From: Bacteroidaceae bacterium
GTDB lineage: Bacteria > Bacteroidota > Bacteroidia > Bacteroidales > Bacteroidaceae
DNA length: 64,000 bases
Reading direction: 5' to 3'
Assembly (NCBI GenBank): GCA_017524545.1
Contig: JAFXVN010000028.1
Location: forward strand, 62,001 to 126,000
Made by a program: the position numbers and the translations under genes. The notes under the pieces were generated by a model. The model saw only the letters and a list, made by a program, of their open reading frames with translations, was not told the origin of the DNA and made no database searches. This document shows, one piece after another, positions 1 to 8,232 of the stretch (positions within the stretch are counted from its first letter, which is position 1; the number at the start of each line of letters is the position of its first letter).

Positions 1-636
1 AAGCTCACGGACAACATTGTACTGCATGATGCCTTCCTTCTCGTTGTTGTTGGCCGCGTCCTCATCCACGCTGGAGAAGAAATAGCCAGCAAACTCATCT
101 TCGCCATCACCGCCCTTGTAGAGCTTTACGAGCGATACGGAAACTCTCGTCCTGCGCTCTGCATCTTCCTTAAACACCTCTCCGAGCCATTCACTATTAC
201 CGTACAGATTCACGGTTTCCTGCAATTCCTGGTACTCCCTTCTGTTATACCCTTCAAGGTTACTGCTGTTGCAAAGTGCTATGATGACACAGCCAGCAGG
301 TGCAATCTGCCAAGCATGAAGAATATGCCTGGCTCCCTTTGAAAACGGAGGATTCATAACGATGCAGTCTATGTGGCTTACCATTTCCGGCGTAACGGTT
401 AGGAAGTCCTCTGCAATAATGTCACACTTGCCGCTCAGCAGCTTGCGGATGTTCTGGTCATTCTCACAAGCAATGACCTTGCCAGCCCCGTTTGCCTTTA
501 GCCAGTCAACAATGTTGCCTGTGCCAGCCGACGGCTCAAGTATGGTCTTTCCCACAATGTCCGTACCCATCATCATCTGCTCTATGACAGTGGTAGGGGT
601 CGGGTAGAAATCTGGATTGTCTGTAAAAAGTTTCAT
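1..636 (-). CDS. DNA N6-adenine methyltransferase-like protein (partial, 3' end beyond window)
   Basis: The reading frame opens with ATG at 634-636 and runs off the left edge, leaving 212 codons. SAM-binding motif I reads EPSAGTGN (residues 34-41) and the catalytic motif reads NPPF (residues 95-98), the pattern of class I amino-methyltransferases acting on adenine. The N-terminus with its FYPTP stretch resembles phage and plasmid methyltransferases of the DUF4942 type, though the C-terminal part that would confirm this is outside the window. The start overlaps the stop of the upstream gene by four bases (ATGA), so the two are probably translationally coupled. A role in phage DNA modification is inferred. 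Confidence 0.8.
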   Translation of the reverse strand, partial: MKLFTDNPDFYPTPTTVIEQMMMGTDIVGKTILEPSAGTGNIVDWLKANGAGKVIACENDQNIRKLLSGKCDIIAEDFLTVTPEMVSHIDCIVMNPPFSKGARHILHAWQIAPAGCVIIALCNSSNLEGYNRREYQELQETVNLYGNSEWLGEVFKEDAERRTRVSVSLVKLYKGGDGEDEFAGYFFSSVDEDAANNNEKEGIMQYNVVREL

Positions 637-920
637 GCGGATAGTTCTTTGTAGGCTTCTGTAAATCTTGTCGAACTCTGGAGCGCATCGATAATGTCCT
701 TCTTGAAATCGTAGCGGTAATTCAATCCGCTAAAGACTATCGGCTCATAGCCACCTACCGTGCGCTTCAAGGTGTTCAATATCCAGTACGAACCCCTAAA
801 CGCCGTGTGGCCGTAACGCTCTGTTTTGTTTGCCCTTCTTGTGGCAATCAATTTGCAGGAACCGTCGTCGCTGTAGATGACGATACGCCTTGCTGTGTTC
901 TCAAAGACTTTACTTGCCAT
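633..920 (-). CDS. Hypothetical phage protein, 95 aa
   Basis: Family not recognised. A small basic protein whose first half (SDDGSCKLIATRRANKTER) suggests a compact beta-rich nucleic-acid-associated domain, but no motif supports a function. It is the first gene behind a clear leftward promoter (956-987) and is coupled by an ATGA overlap to the methyltransferase downstream, so it may be a partner of that enzyme. The leader upstream of the ATG is A-rich, as is usual in Bacteroidota. Confidence 0.65.
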   Translation of the reverse strand: MASKVFENTARRIVIYSDDGSCKLIATRRANKTERYGHTAFRGSYWILNTLKRTVGGYEPIVFSGLNYRYDFKKDIIDALQSSTRFTEAYKELSA

Positions 921-955
921 GTTAGTTTTGAATTACATTTATCTTATTTGCATTG

Positions 956-987
956 CAAAGGTACAAATAAATTATCAAATACACAAA
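956..987 (-). promoter_or_regulatory. Phage promoter A, Bacteroidota type, leftward
   Basis: On the minus strand TTTG (984-987) is separated by 20 bp from TACCTTTG (956-963), the -33/-7 arrangement of the Bacteroidota housekeeping sigma factor. The spacer contains the recurring phage element TTATCAAATACACAAA (972-987 on the plus strand), and a second copy with two mismatches lies 32 bp upstream at 1004-1019. The predicted transcript starts near 949 and has an AAATAAGATAA leader shared with other phage promoters. Confidence 0.8.
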
Positions 988-1305
988 CTTTTTGAACAAA
1001 AATTTATCATATTCACAAATTATTTCGCCTTTCGCTCCCTTGTCTGGGAAGATTCCCATGTCGGAGGTATCTCCTGCGCTTTCCTTTATCGCCCAATGTT
1101 ACTCTGTCGGCCGTTGCATGCACCCCAGCGCCTTTAAGTCCCTGGCTGGTCTCGACTGGTTTAAGCTTGTCCTTGCTCCGACTAATGGTTGTCTGGTCAC
1201 CGTATCGCTTTCAAGTTCCTGTTTTTGTTTTGAGGATGAGTGTAACTTCAAAGGTACTATCGAAAATGCGGATAACTCACCCTAACCCTAATGAGAGGTT
1301 TGTTG

Positions 1306-1330
1306 GTGCCAGAGGCTCGAACTCTGGCGC
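1306..1330 (-). terminator. Hairpin after the MutS-domain gene (weak terminator candidate)
   Basis: Inverted repeat 1306-1314 / 1322-1330 with a 7-nt loop, 7 bases past the stop codon at 1337. There is no U-tract on either side, so termination is uncertain. On the minus strand the loop and its closing pair match a tRNA T-arm, which could mark a remnant of an attachment site; this is speculative. Confidence 0.3.
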
Positions 1331-1336
1331 ACAGCC

Positions 1337-1957
1337 TTACTGATTCACCATAGGAGCGACCAACTCCGTAATGCCACGCTTGACAAGTTTCTGTGGTGCT
1401 TCTGGCAGGTCATAGATTGCAACCCTTTTTCCTGCTCTTATCAGTCTTGGAAGATATGTGTCAAGAGCATGATATGGGAAGCCTGCCATGCTGCGCTCCA
1501 AGGCAGAGCCACTTCCGTTACGCCGTGTGAGTGTGATGCCAAGAATGCCTGCGGCATCCACTGCGTCCTGCTGGTAAGTCTCATAGAAGTCTCCGCAGCG
1601 GAAGAGAATCATAGCGTCGGGATGCTTTGTCTTGCAATCATTGTAAAGCTCCATGATATGCTGATTATATGCCTCCTTTTCGGGAGTGTGGTTCTTGATA
1701 AACTCGTTCAGCAGGTCCTCGCTACTCCATGAGAAGCAGATTTCATTTTCACATGAAGGACTCCAGTTGAAGTCAAATACCTTCATTCCGTACTCGTTGC
1801 GGACACCACCCTTGCAGTGCAGGCTCTTGGCAAGTTTGATACAATAGTCCTGTATCTCATCAAAGGTGCGCTCCGCTAATTTGTTGTTCGTTACGATTCC
1901 TACAATTTCTCCGTTTCTGTCGGAATACCACTCGATTGAAAAGAATTTCTGTGCCAT
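1337..1957 (-). CDS. Standalone MutS domain I (mismatch-recognition) protein
   Basis: A 206-aa protein with two parts. Residues 1-95 form an unrecognised N-terminal domain. Residues 97-205 closely follow MutS domain I: the GDFYE block (122-126) includes the Phe-x-Glu motif (F124, E126) that in MutS stacks on and hydrogen-bonds to the mismatched base, followed by LGITLTRR and by the [15 protein letters not shown] stretch. The connector, lever, clamp and ATPase domains of MutS are absent, so it cannot act as a conventional repair ATPase. It may recognise distorted or modified DNA, or interfere with host MutS; both are inference. It has its own leftward promoter (2004-2035). Confidence 0.8.
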   Translation of the reverse strand: MAQKFFSIEWYSDRNGEIVGIVTNNKLAERTFDEIQDYCIKLAKSLHCKGGVRNEYGMKVFDFNWSPSCENEICFSWSSEDLLNEFIKNHTPEKEAYNQHIMELYNDCKTKHPDAMILFRCGDFYETYQQDAVDAAGILGITLTRRNGSGSALERSMAGFPYHALDTYLPRLIRAGKRVAIYDLPEAPQKLVKRGITELVAPMVNQ

Positions 1958-2003
1958 TGTGATTTTTGTTTTGAATGATTGTTACTTATCTTATTTGCTA
2001 CTT

Positions 2004-2035
2004 CAAAGGTACAACAAAATTATCAAATACGCAAA
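2004..2035 (-). promoter_or_regulatory. Phage promoter B, leftward
   Basis: On the minus strand TTTG (2032-2035), a 20-bp spacer and TACCTTTG (2004-2011). The spacer carries the recurring element TTATCAAATACGCAAA (2020-2035 on the plus strand). It drives the MutS-domain gene through a leader containing AAATAAGATAA. It is back-to-back with the rightward promoter at 2051-2084. Confidence 0.8.
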
Positions 2036-2050
2036 TTTTTAACGTGATTT

Positions 2051-2084
2051 TTTGCGAGAAAACCAAAGAAAATTACTACCTTTG
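2051..2084 (+). promoter_or_regulatory. Rightward promoter of the membrane-anchored cargo gene
   Basis: TTTG (2051-2054), 22-bp spacer, TACCTTTG (2077-2084), with the ATG at 2110. Unlike the leftward promoters it lacks the TTATCAAATA element, which suggests separate control, for example expression during lysogeny. Confidence 0.65.
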
Positions 2085-2109
2085 CGGCCAAATTCTAAAC
2101 GCTTGAATT

Positions 2110-2904
2110 ATGACAAAGAAAACGCAAAAGATTATTCTCTGGGTGATTGGCATTTGGCTTGCCTCCTGTATCGTTTTTGGTGGAATTGCTACCCTTATTG
2201 ACAATTCAAGGGACGAAAATGTTCCAGAACTTGTTGCTGACACCACACATGACATCAAGAAAGATAGCCTTACTCTTTTGAAGGCCAAACAACTATATGA
2301 TGAAATGATTTCCTTCAAGGACAAGGAAGATTTTAAGACTTATGGACTCGGCGTTGGTGGCCCTTATAATGATTGGCTAAAAAGGTTTGAATCCTTTCCA
2401 AAAGAAGATGCAAAACTCCTTATAAGGATATATGGATTTGCTATTGATGACATATTACAGCTTGCTTTACATTACGCAGAAGAGCCTCAGATACCATCGG
2501 TTAAATATATACAGCGAGGCGATGAAATAAAGACTCGTATCGAGCGTATTTTTGATTTACAAATACGTCTGGCAACAGATTATTCAAGTGAAGTTGAAAA
2601 AGCTCTCGCTTCTGACGATAAGGAGTATATCGGCAAATGGAAACTAACTGCAAAAGCAAAGGGTTATCAGAGCCATGTTTTAGAGATTTTTTCTTCTAAT
2701 GGTGGCTACTATTATCTTATGTCATTTACTGACGGAACTACTGATAGCGGCAAACTTATTCGTCGCGGTCACATGTACTATATTGCAGGTAATCTTGGAG
2801 GTGAGTATTATGTGGCATTAGACAAAATCCTTCTCCTCTGTGACGACTCTGGGGAGTATGAGGATGGCACAAAAGGGCTTTATGATATAACGCAACTAAA
2901 ATAG
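2110..2904 (+). CDS. Membrane-anchored protein of unknown function, candidate moron
   Basis: A 264-aa protein not recognised as a family. Residues 7-28 form one hydrophobic segment (ILWVIGIWLASCIVFGGIAT) after a short basic N-terminus, so the remaining hydrophilic domain is probably outside the cytoplasm. That domain contains a helical region (60-170) and a Tyr/Gly-rich beta-like region (190-250). It is the only rightward gene in the first 42 kb, has its own promoter, and converges with the methyltransferase gene with a 9-bp 3' overlap. Orientation and promoter fit a lysogenic-conversion gene such as superinfection exclusion; this is inference from context only. Confidence 0.75.
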   Translation: MTKKTQKIILWVIGIWLASCIVFGGIATLIDNSRDENVPELVADTTHDIKKDSLTLLKAKQLYDEMISFKDKEDFKTYGLGVGGPYNDWLKRFESFPKEDAKLLIRIYGFAIDDILQLALHYAEEPQIPSVKYIQRGDEIKTRIERIFDLQIRLATDYSSEVEKALASDDKEYIGKWKLTAKAKGYQSHVLEIFSSNGGYYYLMSFTDGTTDSGKLIRRGHMYYIAGNLGGEYYVALDKILLLCDDSGEYEDGTKGLYDITQLK

Positions 2905-3648
2905 CGTAAGCTGCACCCCTTCCTTCTTCAAGCGGTCTTCTGCAATTTTGTAGAACCTCTTGTTTTTTTCTATCCCGATGTACTTCCTTCCGAGACGCTG
3001 GGCGGCAATGGCCGTTGTTCCAGAACCAAGGAACGGGTCAAGAACTACACCACCTTCAGGCGATGACAGACGTATGAACCTTGCCATAAGTTCCACTGGC
3101 TTCTGTGTCGGGTGGTCTTTCTTTACTACTGGAGGGTAATGCAGGACACGGTTGTAACAATCGCAGTCGTCCAGCTTGTTAAGGGCCGTGCCGTCATCAT
3201 AGATGCGGACAATAAACTCCGCGTTCTGGGAAAAGCGGCTCTTGCTGATAATTGTCAGCGGTTTCTCCCAGACAAGGATTGAGAACTTGCAGCAGTACTC
3301 TTCTGCCCATTGTGCATATATTGGCACTTGTGCTTCGGAACAGAAGATATAGGCGTTCATCTTCTTCATCAGTCGCGGTGTCATATTCAGCCAGCGATAG
3401 ATATCCTCCTTTGAGAAGCCGGACTTGATGCGACACTCTTCCGTTTCGTCATCGTAGTCATACAAGCCGGACTTCGACATCAGCTTCTTGGAAGTCTCTT
3501 TATACATCTTCGTGCAGTTCGCCTTCGTGAAGTTGTACGGCGGATCTGTCACAATCAAATCAATACTGTATGCTGGCAAGTCATCCATGACTTCAAGGTT
3601 ATCCCCAAAGTACAGATGACTTTCCTCTATCGTGTTGTAGAACTTCAT
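2896..3648 (-). CDS. DNA methyltransferase, beta class (N6-adenine or N4-cytosine)
   Basis: A 250-aa site-specific DNA methyltransferase. The catalytic motif DPPY is at residues 35-38 and the SAM-binding motif DPFLGSGTT at 204-212; this order (catalytic motif first, FxGxG near the C-terminus) defines the beta group. The usual HPTQKP motif precedes the SAM site. No restriction endonuclease is next to it, so it is an orphan methylase, perhaps protecting phage DNA or acting in regulation. It is coupled by an ATGA overlap to the small HTH-like gene upstream. Adenine versus cytosine specificity cannot be read from the sequence. Confidence 0.92.
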   Translation of the reverse strand: MKFYNTIEESHLYFGDNLEVMDDLPAYSIDLIVTDPPYNFTKANCTKMYKETSKKLMSKSGLYDYDDETEECRIKSGFSKEDIYRWLNMTPRLMKKMNAYIFCSEAQVPIYAQWAEEYCCKFSILVWEKPLTIISKSRFSQNAEFIVRIYDDGTALNKLDDCDCYNRVLHYPPVVKKDHPTQKPVELMARFIRLSSPEGGVVLDPFLGSGTTAIAAQRLGRKYIGIEKNKRFYKIAEDRLKKEGVQLTLF

Positions 3649-3878
3649 AGCTTAACCTTCTTTTTCATGCGATTTATTATATTGTAAACACCCCTTTCAG
3701 ACATATTGTACTTTTCACACAGATAAGCCACAATGTAGTACGTCTTGTGCTTCTTTGACTTCATTTCGTTAAACTCTGAAAAAAGCTGGATGTTCTCAAT
3801 ATCTCTTGGCGTGATGCCGTTTTCTGCCATTAGCTTGATAAGCGAATAATTGGCTGTCAGCAATTCGTATCTTGTCAT
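3645..3878 (-). CDS. Small HTH-like protein, 77 aa
   Basis: The second half (AYLCEKYNMSERGVYNIIN, then a Lys-rich tail) has the pattern of a helix-turn-helix with a basic C-terminus, as in small phage-encoded DNA-binding proteins. The first half is helical and unrecognised. It sits between the tape measure gene and the beta-class methyltransferase, overlapping the latter by four bases, so it could regulate or accompany it. Function is not established. Confidence 0.65.
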   Translation of the reverse strand: MTRYELLTANYSLIKLMAENGITPRDIENIQLFSEFNEMKSKKHKTYYIVAYLCEKYNMSERGVYNIINRMKKKVKL

Positions 3879-3889
3879 GGTGTCGGATT

Positions 3890-6800
3890 TTATAGGTTAT
3901 CAAGTGTTTCAATTACTTCCACCTGTCTCTGTGCTTCGGTAATCTCAACTACAGACACCACAGGATGAATGTTACTTGCGGCTTCCTTGAAGCTTTCCGT
4001 GAAACTGTCTCGCAACTCGTCTGTGTAGAGCGGTGCTTCTCTGTAGCCGTTTGAAACAGCCAAAGGAACTACCCCTGCACCGATGGCGTTCATGGCGGCA
4101 AGCAATGGCTCAAACATATTCGTGGCCTTCGCTGTCATCACAAACTCACCATTCGACAAACGGGCTGGTATGCTGTCAGAAGTTCCCGTGCCTGGTCCAT
4201 TCACCTTGCCACCTTCAGCGAACTTTGCAGACTTCACCGTGCTTATGGCCGTCGCCACATTTGCAAGGACGGTTGCTACAGTCGTTGCTATAGCTGCCAT
4301 ATTTGCAGGGAATGGCAAAGCAGACGCACTCGCGATACCAGCAGACAAAGCACGGCCAGTATCTACGGTAATCTGGAACAGCGTAATAATCTTGCTCAAC
4401 ATGGCAAATTCCTCGTTACTCTCGCCCAATACGGATGTAAGAGACACAAGGCTGTTTGTCAAGGCCCTCTCTGCCTGCAGGTATGCCTTATCGTTTGTCA
4501 GCTCTGCCTTTCTGTATGCTGCCTTTGCATCAACCTTCGCCTTTTCTGCTGCAAGGACTCGGGCATAATAGGCTTCCGTCGTCTCGCTTTCAAGCTGCCC
4601 GGCTGCAACGATGTCATTGTACTTCTGCTCTGCGGCTTGTTGTCTTACTGCAAGTATATCCATTTCCCCTTGCGTGACAACCTGCAAGTGGAGCATCTGG
4701 TTTCCGAGTTCTTGATTAAGATAGAGGTCGCTATCTTCCTGCTCTTTCAATAGCCGTTCCTGGTTCTGTATATCCAGCTCCATGATTTGATTCTGGAAAG
4801 CCTGCTGGCGGTTTGCGATGAGCTGCTGCTGATATTGTTCTTCAAGCTCAAGATTCCTCTGCCTTGCGGCCTCCTGCATATTCATCAGTCGGTCTTCGTA
4901 ATCGGCTTCGATTTCAAGCAATCTCAATCTTGCATCCGACGCTGCCTGTGATTCTGCACCGTAGGCTTCAACGGCAATAGCGACTCTCTGCCTTGCATCC
5001 TCCATTGCTATCTCCTGCTCTTTCTGCAAGGCCATTTCGTCAAGCTTCAGCTTTTCTTCATTCTGCTGCTTCTTGAGGTTCATTTCATACTCGGAGCCTT
5101 TCTTTGCAATCTCCAGTCTGGACGCGATGAGCTTCTGCCTGTTCTCGATGTCTCGTTTCAACTCTTCTTCATCGAGCTTCGCCAGTTCCTCGTTCTTCTT
5201 CTGCTCCTTTGCAATAATGGTCTGACGTATGGCCTCTTTAGCCGTTTCCGTCAAGTTCTTCTCTGTTGCAAGCCTTACTTTTAGCTTGCGTATCTCATCA
5301 TCATATTGCTTTTCAAGCTGGGCGCGACGTTTGGCCGCTGTGTCCTTCAACAAGTCAAGCATGGCCTGCTCTGCTTCCTCCAGTGCCTTACGCTCCAGTT
5401 CTGCTTGCTTCTTGATGATATTGTCCTGCTTGCTGCTGTCGTTTGACTTACTGCCGCTCTTTACCTTGTTGCCAGTCAAGTCCTCGTAGCTCTTCTGTGC
5501 ATCTTCCATTGCCTTACGAGCCGCGAGAACGTCCTCGCTGGTTGCATTCTGGTCCTTGATGATACGCTGGTATTCTTTCTTCGCATCTTCCCAATCCTGC
5601 TTTGCCTTCCTTGCGTCCTCTGCATAGGTGGTCTTGGGCTTGTCACCTTCGCTCTCGGCTTCATCGGCAACGGCTTCATCAGGTGTCGTAGATTCCGTTT
5701 CCGGCTTCGGACTTACAGAAGATGCCGAACTTCCTCCACCACCAAATGCCTTGCTATTGGCAGCAGACTTGACAGCATCAGTCACACCGTTGTATGCGTC
5801 TTTCGCATTTTGCACAATTTCATTCTTTGCATCCTTGAAGGTGCCGATTGTGTCCTTTCCGAAGTCAATAACAGCATTTCCTACCTGCTTGATACCACGC
5901 TTGATTTGCTCCCAGTTGAGAGAGAAGAGACCTTCAAGGGCTGTGGCTACACCACCAATTATGCTTATAAGCCCCTTAAATGCATTCCATATCTGCTTGA
6001 TTCCAGTCTTGAAGATAGTCCATACCGTCTTGAATGTCGCTCCAATAACTTGAAGTTGTGTCTTGAATCCAACGAGCCAAACCTGTGCAATACGGCTATT
6101 CTCGATAAATTCTTTGAACCATGACACTACTGCCTTGACCTGCGTAATGAGCCAGTTTATGCCCTTCTTAATGAAGTCGGTTACTGCTGATGTCAACTTC
6201 GCAAACACACCGTCACCCTTCGTCGCGGAACTCATAAGGTTCATTAGGCCGTAGAGTGCTTCAAACGCCAACTGGAACAAAGCAGTAAGCACGAATGTCT
6301 TTGCCATTGTCTTGGCCGCTGTGAAGAACGTCTGTGTGGCAATCGTAGCCGCTGCCATTGCACTCTTCCAAGCATTTCCGGAGTTTACGGCTGCAGCCTG
6401 CTCCCACAACTTTATTTCGTTGATTTTTGCCTTTGCCAACGCCTTTTCCGTCTCTGCCAACTCTCGCTTGTTTGCCAACAGCTTTGCCTCAATCATCATC
6501 CGCTCTGTTCCCGTAGAGTTCTCCAACGCTACCGTCTGTGAGGCTGTTGTCTTTCGCAAGGTTAGTTCCTGTTGCTGGAGTGTCCTTACAGTAGTAGATG
6601 CTTCTTCTGCATTCTGCACTGCTGAATTGCGAATAGTCTCAAATGAGGCCTTTGCATGATTGACAAGCTTTAGGAAACTGATAGAGGCTATCAGAGACAG
6701 AATAAAGTGGCCCAGCTCACCGATATGCTGTGACAGGAACCGCACCCCTGCTGTCATCGCATCTATTGGCTCAAGCAATGCACCATTAGAACTCTCTCCA

Positions 6801-8227
6801 ATAGAGATTTTGAAGTCCTCCCATGCAGACTGGAGGGCAAAGACAGACTTTGATACATTGCTATAGGACTGGTCAAACATCCTTTCGGTTGTCCCTTGCG
6901 CTTCTGTAAGCGTCAAAAGCTTTTCTTCCAGCCTGTCAATGTTGCCTACCAGTGCCATAACCTGTGGCGTACACCTACGGCCAAAGACAGCTGAAAGCAA
7001 TTCAGCGGAATTGGATGCTTCCATGATTCCGCTTGCCTTGAGCCTCTGTAATGTCTTGGTCAGTCCTTCGGACTCTAAAGATGCCTGGTTAATCTCGATG
7101 CCGTATTCCTTGAACACTTTCTGCTGCTTGGCAGTCGGAGAGGACAAGCCGAGAATAACCATACGAAGTGCCGTACCTGCGTCTGCACCTCTGATACCGA
7201 CATCTGCCAGTACACCCAAAGCGGCGTTTACCTCTTCCACCGACTGGTTAAGGGCATGACCGAATGGGGCTGCATTCTTCAACGCCTCTGCAAGTTCCAC
7301 TACATTTGTGGAAGATGTTGATGCCGTCTTGGAAAGCACATCATTTGCGTGTTCCATTTCTTCCGGCTCGATAGGCAGTTCAAAGCCCCTCATCGTGCGT
7401 ATCATGATGTCGCTGGCTTGGTCAAGGCTGATTGTGTTTGCCTGTGCCAACTGGAGAGTCCTCGACAATGCCGCCGTTGCCTCTGATGCCGTAAAGCCTC
7501 CGCGAGTAAGGTTCTCCATGGCCTGTGCTGCATCTGTGGCATGGTAGATTGTAGTACGGCCCATTTCCCTTGCCTCTTCTGTCATCATCTTCATTTCCTC
7601 TGCTGAAGCATTGGTAACAGCCCGTACCCTCGCCATTCCGTCCTCAAAGTTTCGGGTGACCTCCATAACCTGCTTGCTGAACTGCATCGCGCTACCGATT
7701 CCGATTAGGCTCAATAGCTGCTTGCCTACATCTGCAATCTTCACACGAACTGCCTCCAAGCCTTCTGTGGCACTCTTGTAGTTGCCCACATTACGGTAGA
7801 AGCGTTGTGTCTCTTCCTCTGCGGCTTTCAGCTCCGTGGTTATGCCATTTATCTTGTCCCGCAACTCACGACCTGCTGCAGACAGACGCTCGGCACGGCT
7901 CATAGCATCATAGGCGGTTGTCGCATTTGACAACTCCGCACGAAGCTGTTTCAGCGACCCCTCTTCTTCCTGCTGGGCCTTTACCTGGTTGTTCACCTGC
8001 TTTGTCAAGGTGCGCAAGATTTCTCCCTGCTGACGAATGAGGACATCACTCGCGGCCATGCTCCTGTCATAGTCCTCACGGGCAATCTTTCCGTCCGCAA
8101 GCTCCTTCTTGAGGTCTTTCTGATACTTCTTCACCTCGGCAATAGCGGCACGGTACTTTGCCATGCCCTCTACTGCCTGCTGATAACGCACTTGAATATC
8201 TACGATTTTTACTCTTGTGTCTGCCAT
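3890..8227 (-). CDS. Phage tail tape measure protein
   Basis: A 1,445-aa protein with the layout of the TP901 tape measure family: an N-terminal coiled coil (1-150), a conserved tape measure domain (about 170-480, with the TEEAREMGRTT and AANTI-type helical repeats), several hydrophobic segments in the middle (about 510-800), a very long Lys/Glu/Gln-rich coiled coil (about 900-1250) and a C-terminal part with GTSDSIPARLSNGEFV, a motif common near the end of these proteins. It sets tail length and may help DNA entry. Its presence implies a long tail (sipho- or myovirus-like). It is followed directly by the small HTH gene and preceded by the giant tail-tip protein, with 5 bp between genes. Confidence 0.92.
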   Translation of the reverse strand: MADTRVKIVDIQVRYQQAVEGMAKYRAAIAEVKKYQKDLKKELADGKIAREDYDRSMAASDVLIRQQGEILRTLTKQVNNQVKAQQEEEGSLKQLRAELSNATTAYDAMSRAERLSAAGRELRDKINGITTELKAAEEETQRFYRNVGNYKSATEGLEAVRVKIADVGKQLLSLIGIGSAMQFSKQVMEVTRNFEDGMARVRAVTNASAEEMKMMTEEAREMGRTTIYHATDAAQAMENLTRGGFTASEATAALSRTLQLAQANTISLDQASDIMIRTMRGFELPIEPEEMEHANDVLSKTASTSSTNVVELAEALKNAAPFGHALNQSVEEVNAALGVLADVGIRGADAGTALRMVILGLSSPTAKQQKVFKEYGIEINQASLESEGLTKTLQRLKASGIMEASNSAELLSAVFGRRCTPQVMALVGNIDRLEEKLLTLTEAQGTTERMFDQSYSNVSKSVFALQSAWEDFKISIGESSNGALLEPIDAMTAGVRFLSQHIGELGHFILSLIASISFLKLVNHAKASFETIRNSAVQNAEEASTTVRTLQQQELTLRKTTASQTVALENSTGTERMMIEAKLLANKRELAETEKALAKAKINEIKLWEQAAAVNSGNAWKSAMAAATIATQTFFTAAKTMAKTFVLTALFQLAFEALYGLMNLMSSATKGDGVFAKLTSAVTDFIKKGINWLITQVKAVVSWFKEFIENSRIAQVWLVGFKTQLQVIGATFKTVWTIFKTGIKQIWNAFKGLISIIGGVATALEGLFSLNWEQIKRGIKQVGNAVIDFGKDTIGTFKDAKNEIVQNAKDAYNGVTDAVKSAANSKAFGGGGSSASSVSPKPETESTTPDEAVADEAESEGDKPKTTYAEDARKAKQDWEDAKKEYQRIIKDQNATSEDVLAARKAMEDAQKSYEDLTGNKVKSGSKSNDSSKQDNIIKKQAELERKALEEAEQAMLDLLKDTAAKRRAQLEKQYDDEIRKLKVRLATEKNLTETAKEAIRQTIIAKEQKKNEELAKLDEEELKRDIENRQKLIASRLEIAKKGSEYEMNLKKQQNEEKLKLDEMALQKEQEIAMEDARQRVAIAVEAYGAESQAASDARLRLLEIEADYEDRLMNMQEAARQRNLELEEQYQQQLIANRQQAFQNQIMELDIQNQERLLKEQEDSDLYLNQELGNQMLHLQVVTQGEMDILAVRQQAAEQKYNDIVAAGQLESETTEAYYARVLAAEKAKVDAKAAYRKAELTNDKAYLQAERALTNSLVSLTSVLGESNEEFAMLSKIITLFQITVDTGRALSAGIASASALPFPANMAAIATTVATVLANVATAISTVKSAKFAEGGKVNGPGTGTSDSIPARLSNGEFVMTAKATNMFEPLLAAMNAIGAGVVPLAVSNGYREAPLYTDELRDSFTESFKEAASNIHPVVSVVEITEAQRQVEVIETLDNL

Positions 8228-8232
8228 ATCGA

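Larger units (their letters stand above)
921..1336. other. Gene-poor region, 416 bp, with promoter A, an orphan -7 box and a hairpin
   Basis: No convincing gene is seen. The left end holds promoter A. A further leftward TACCTTTG lies at 1250-1257 without a good TTTG partner 20 bp upstream. Between 1020 and 1247 the minus strand has short hairpins and a balanced base composition unlike the A/T-rich promoters, so a structured leftward RNA is possible but unproven. At 1306-1330, directly after the stop of the MutS-domain gene, a 9-bp stem closes a 7-nt loop; on the minus strand it looks like a tRNA T-arm (loop TTCGAGC), but no complete tRNA can be built around it. Confidence 0.5.

Noticed and set aside
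1300..1336. tRNA gene on the minus strand
   Set aside because: Only a T-arm-like stem-loop is present; no matching acceptor stem, D-arm or anticodon arm can be placed around it.
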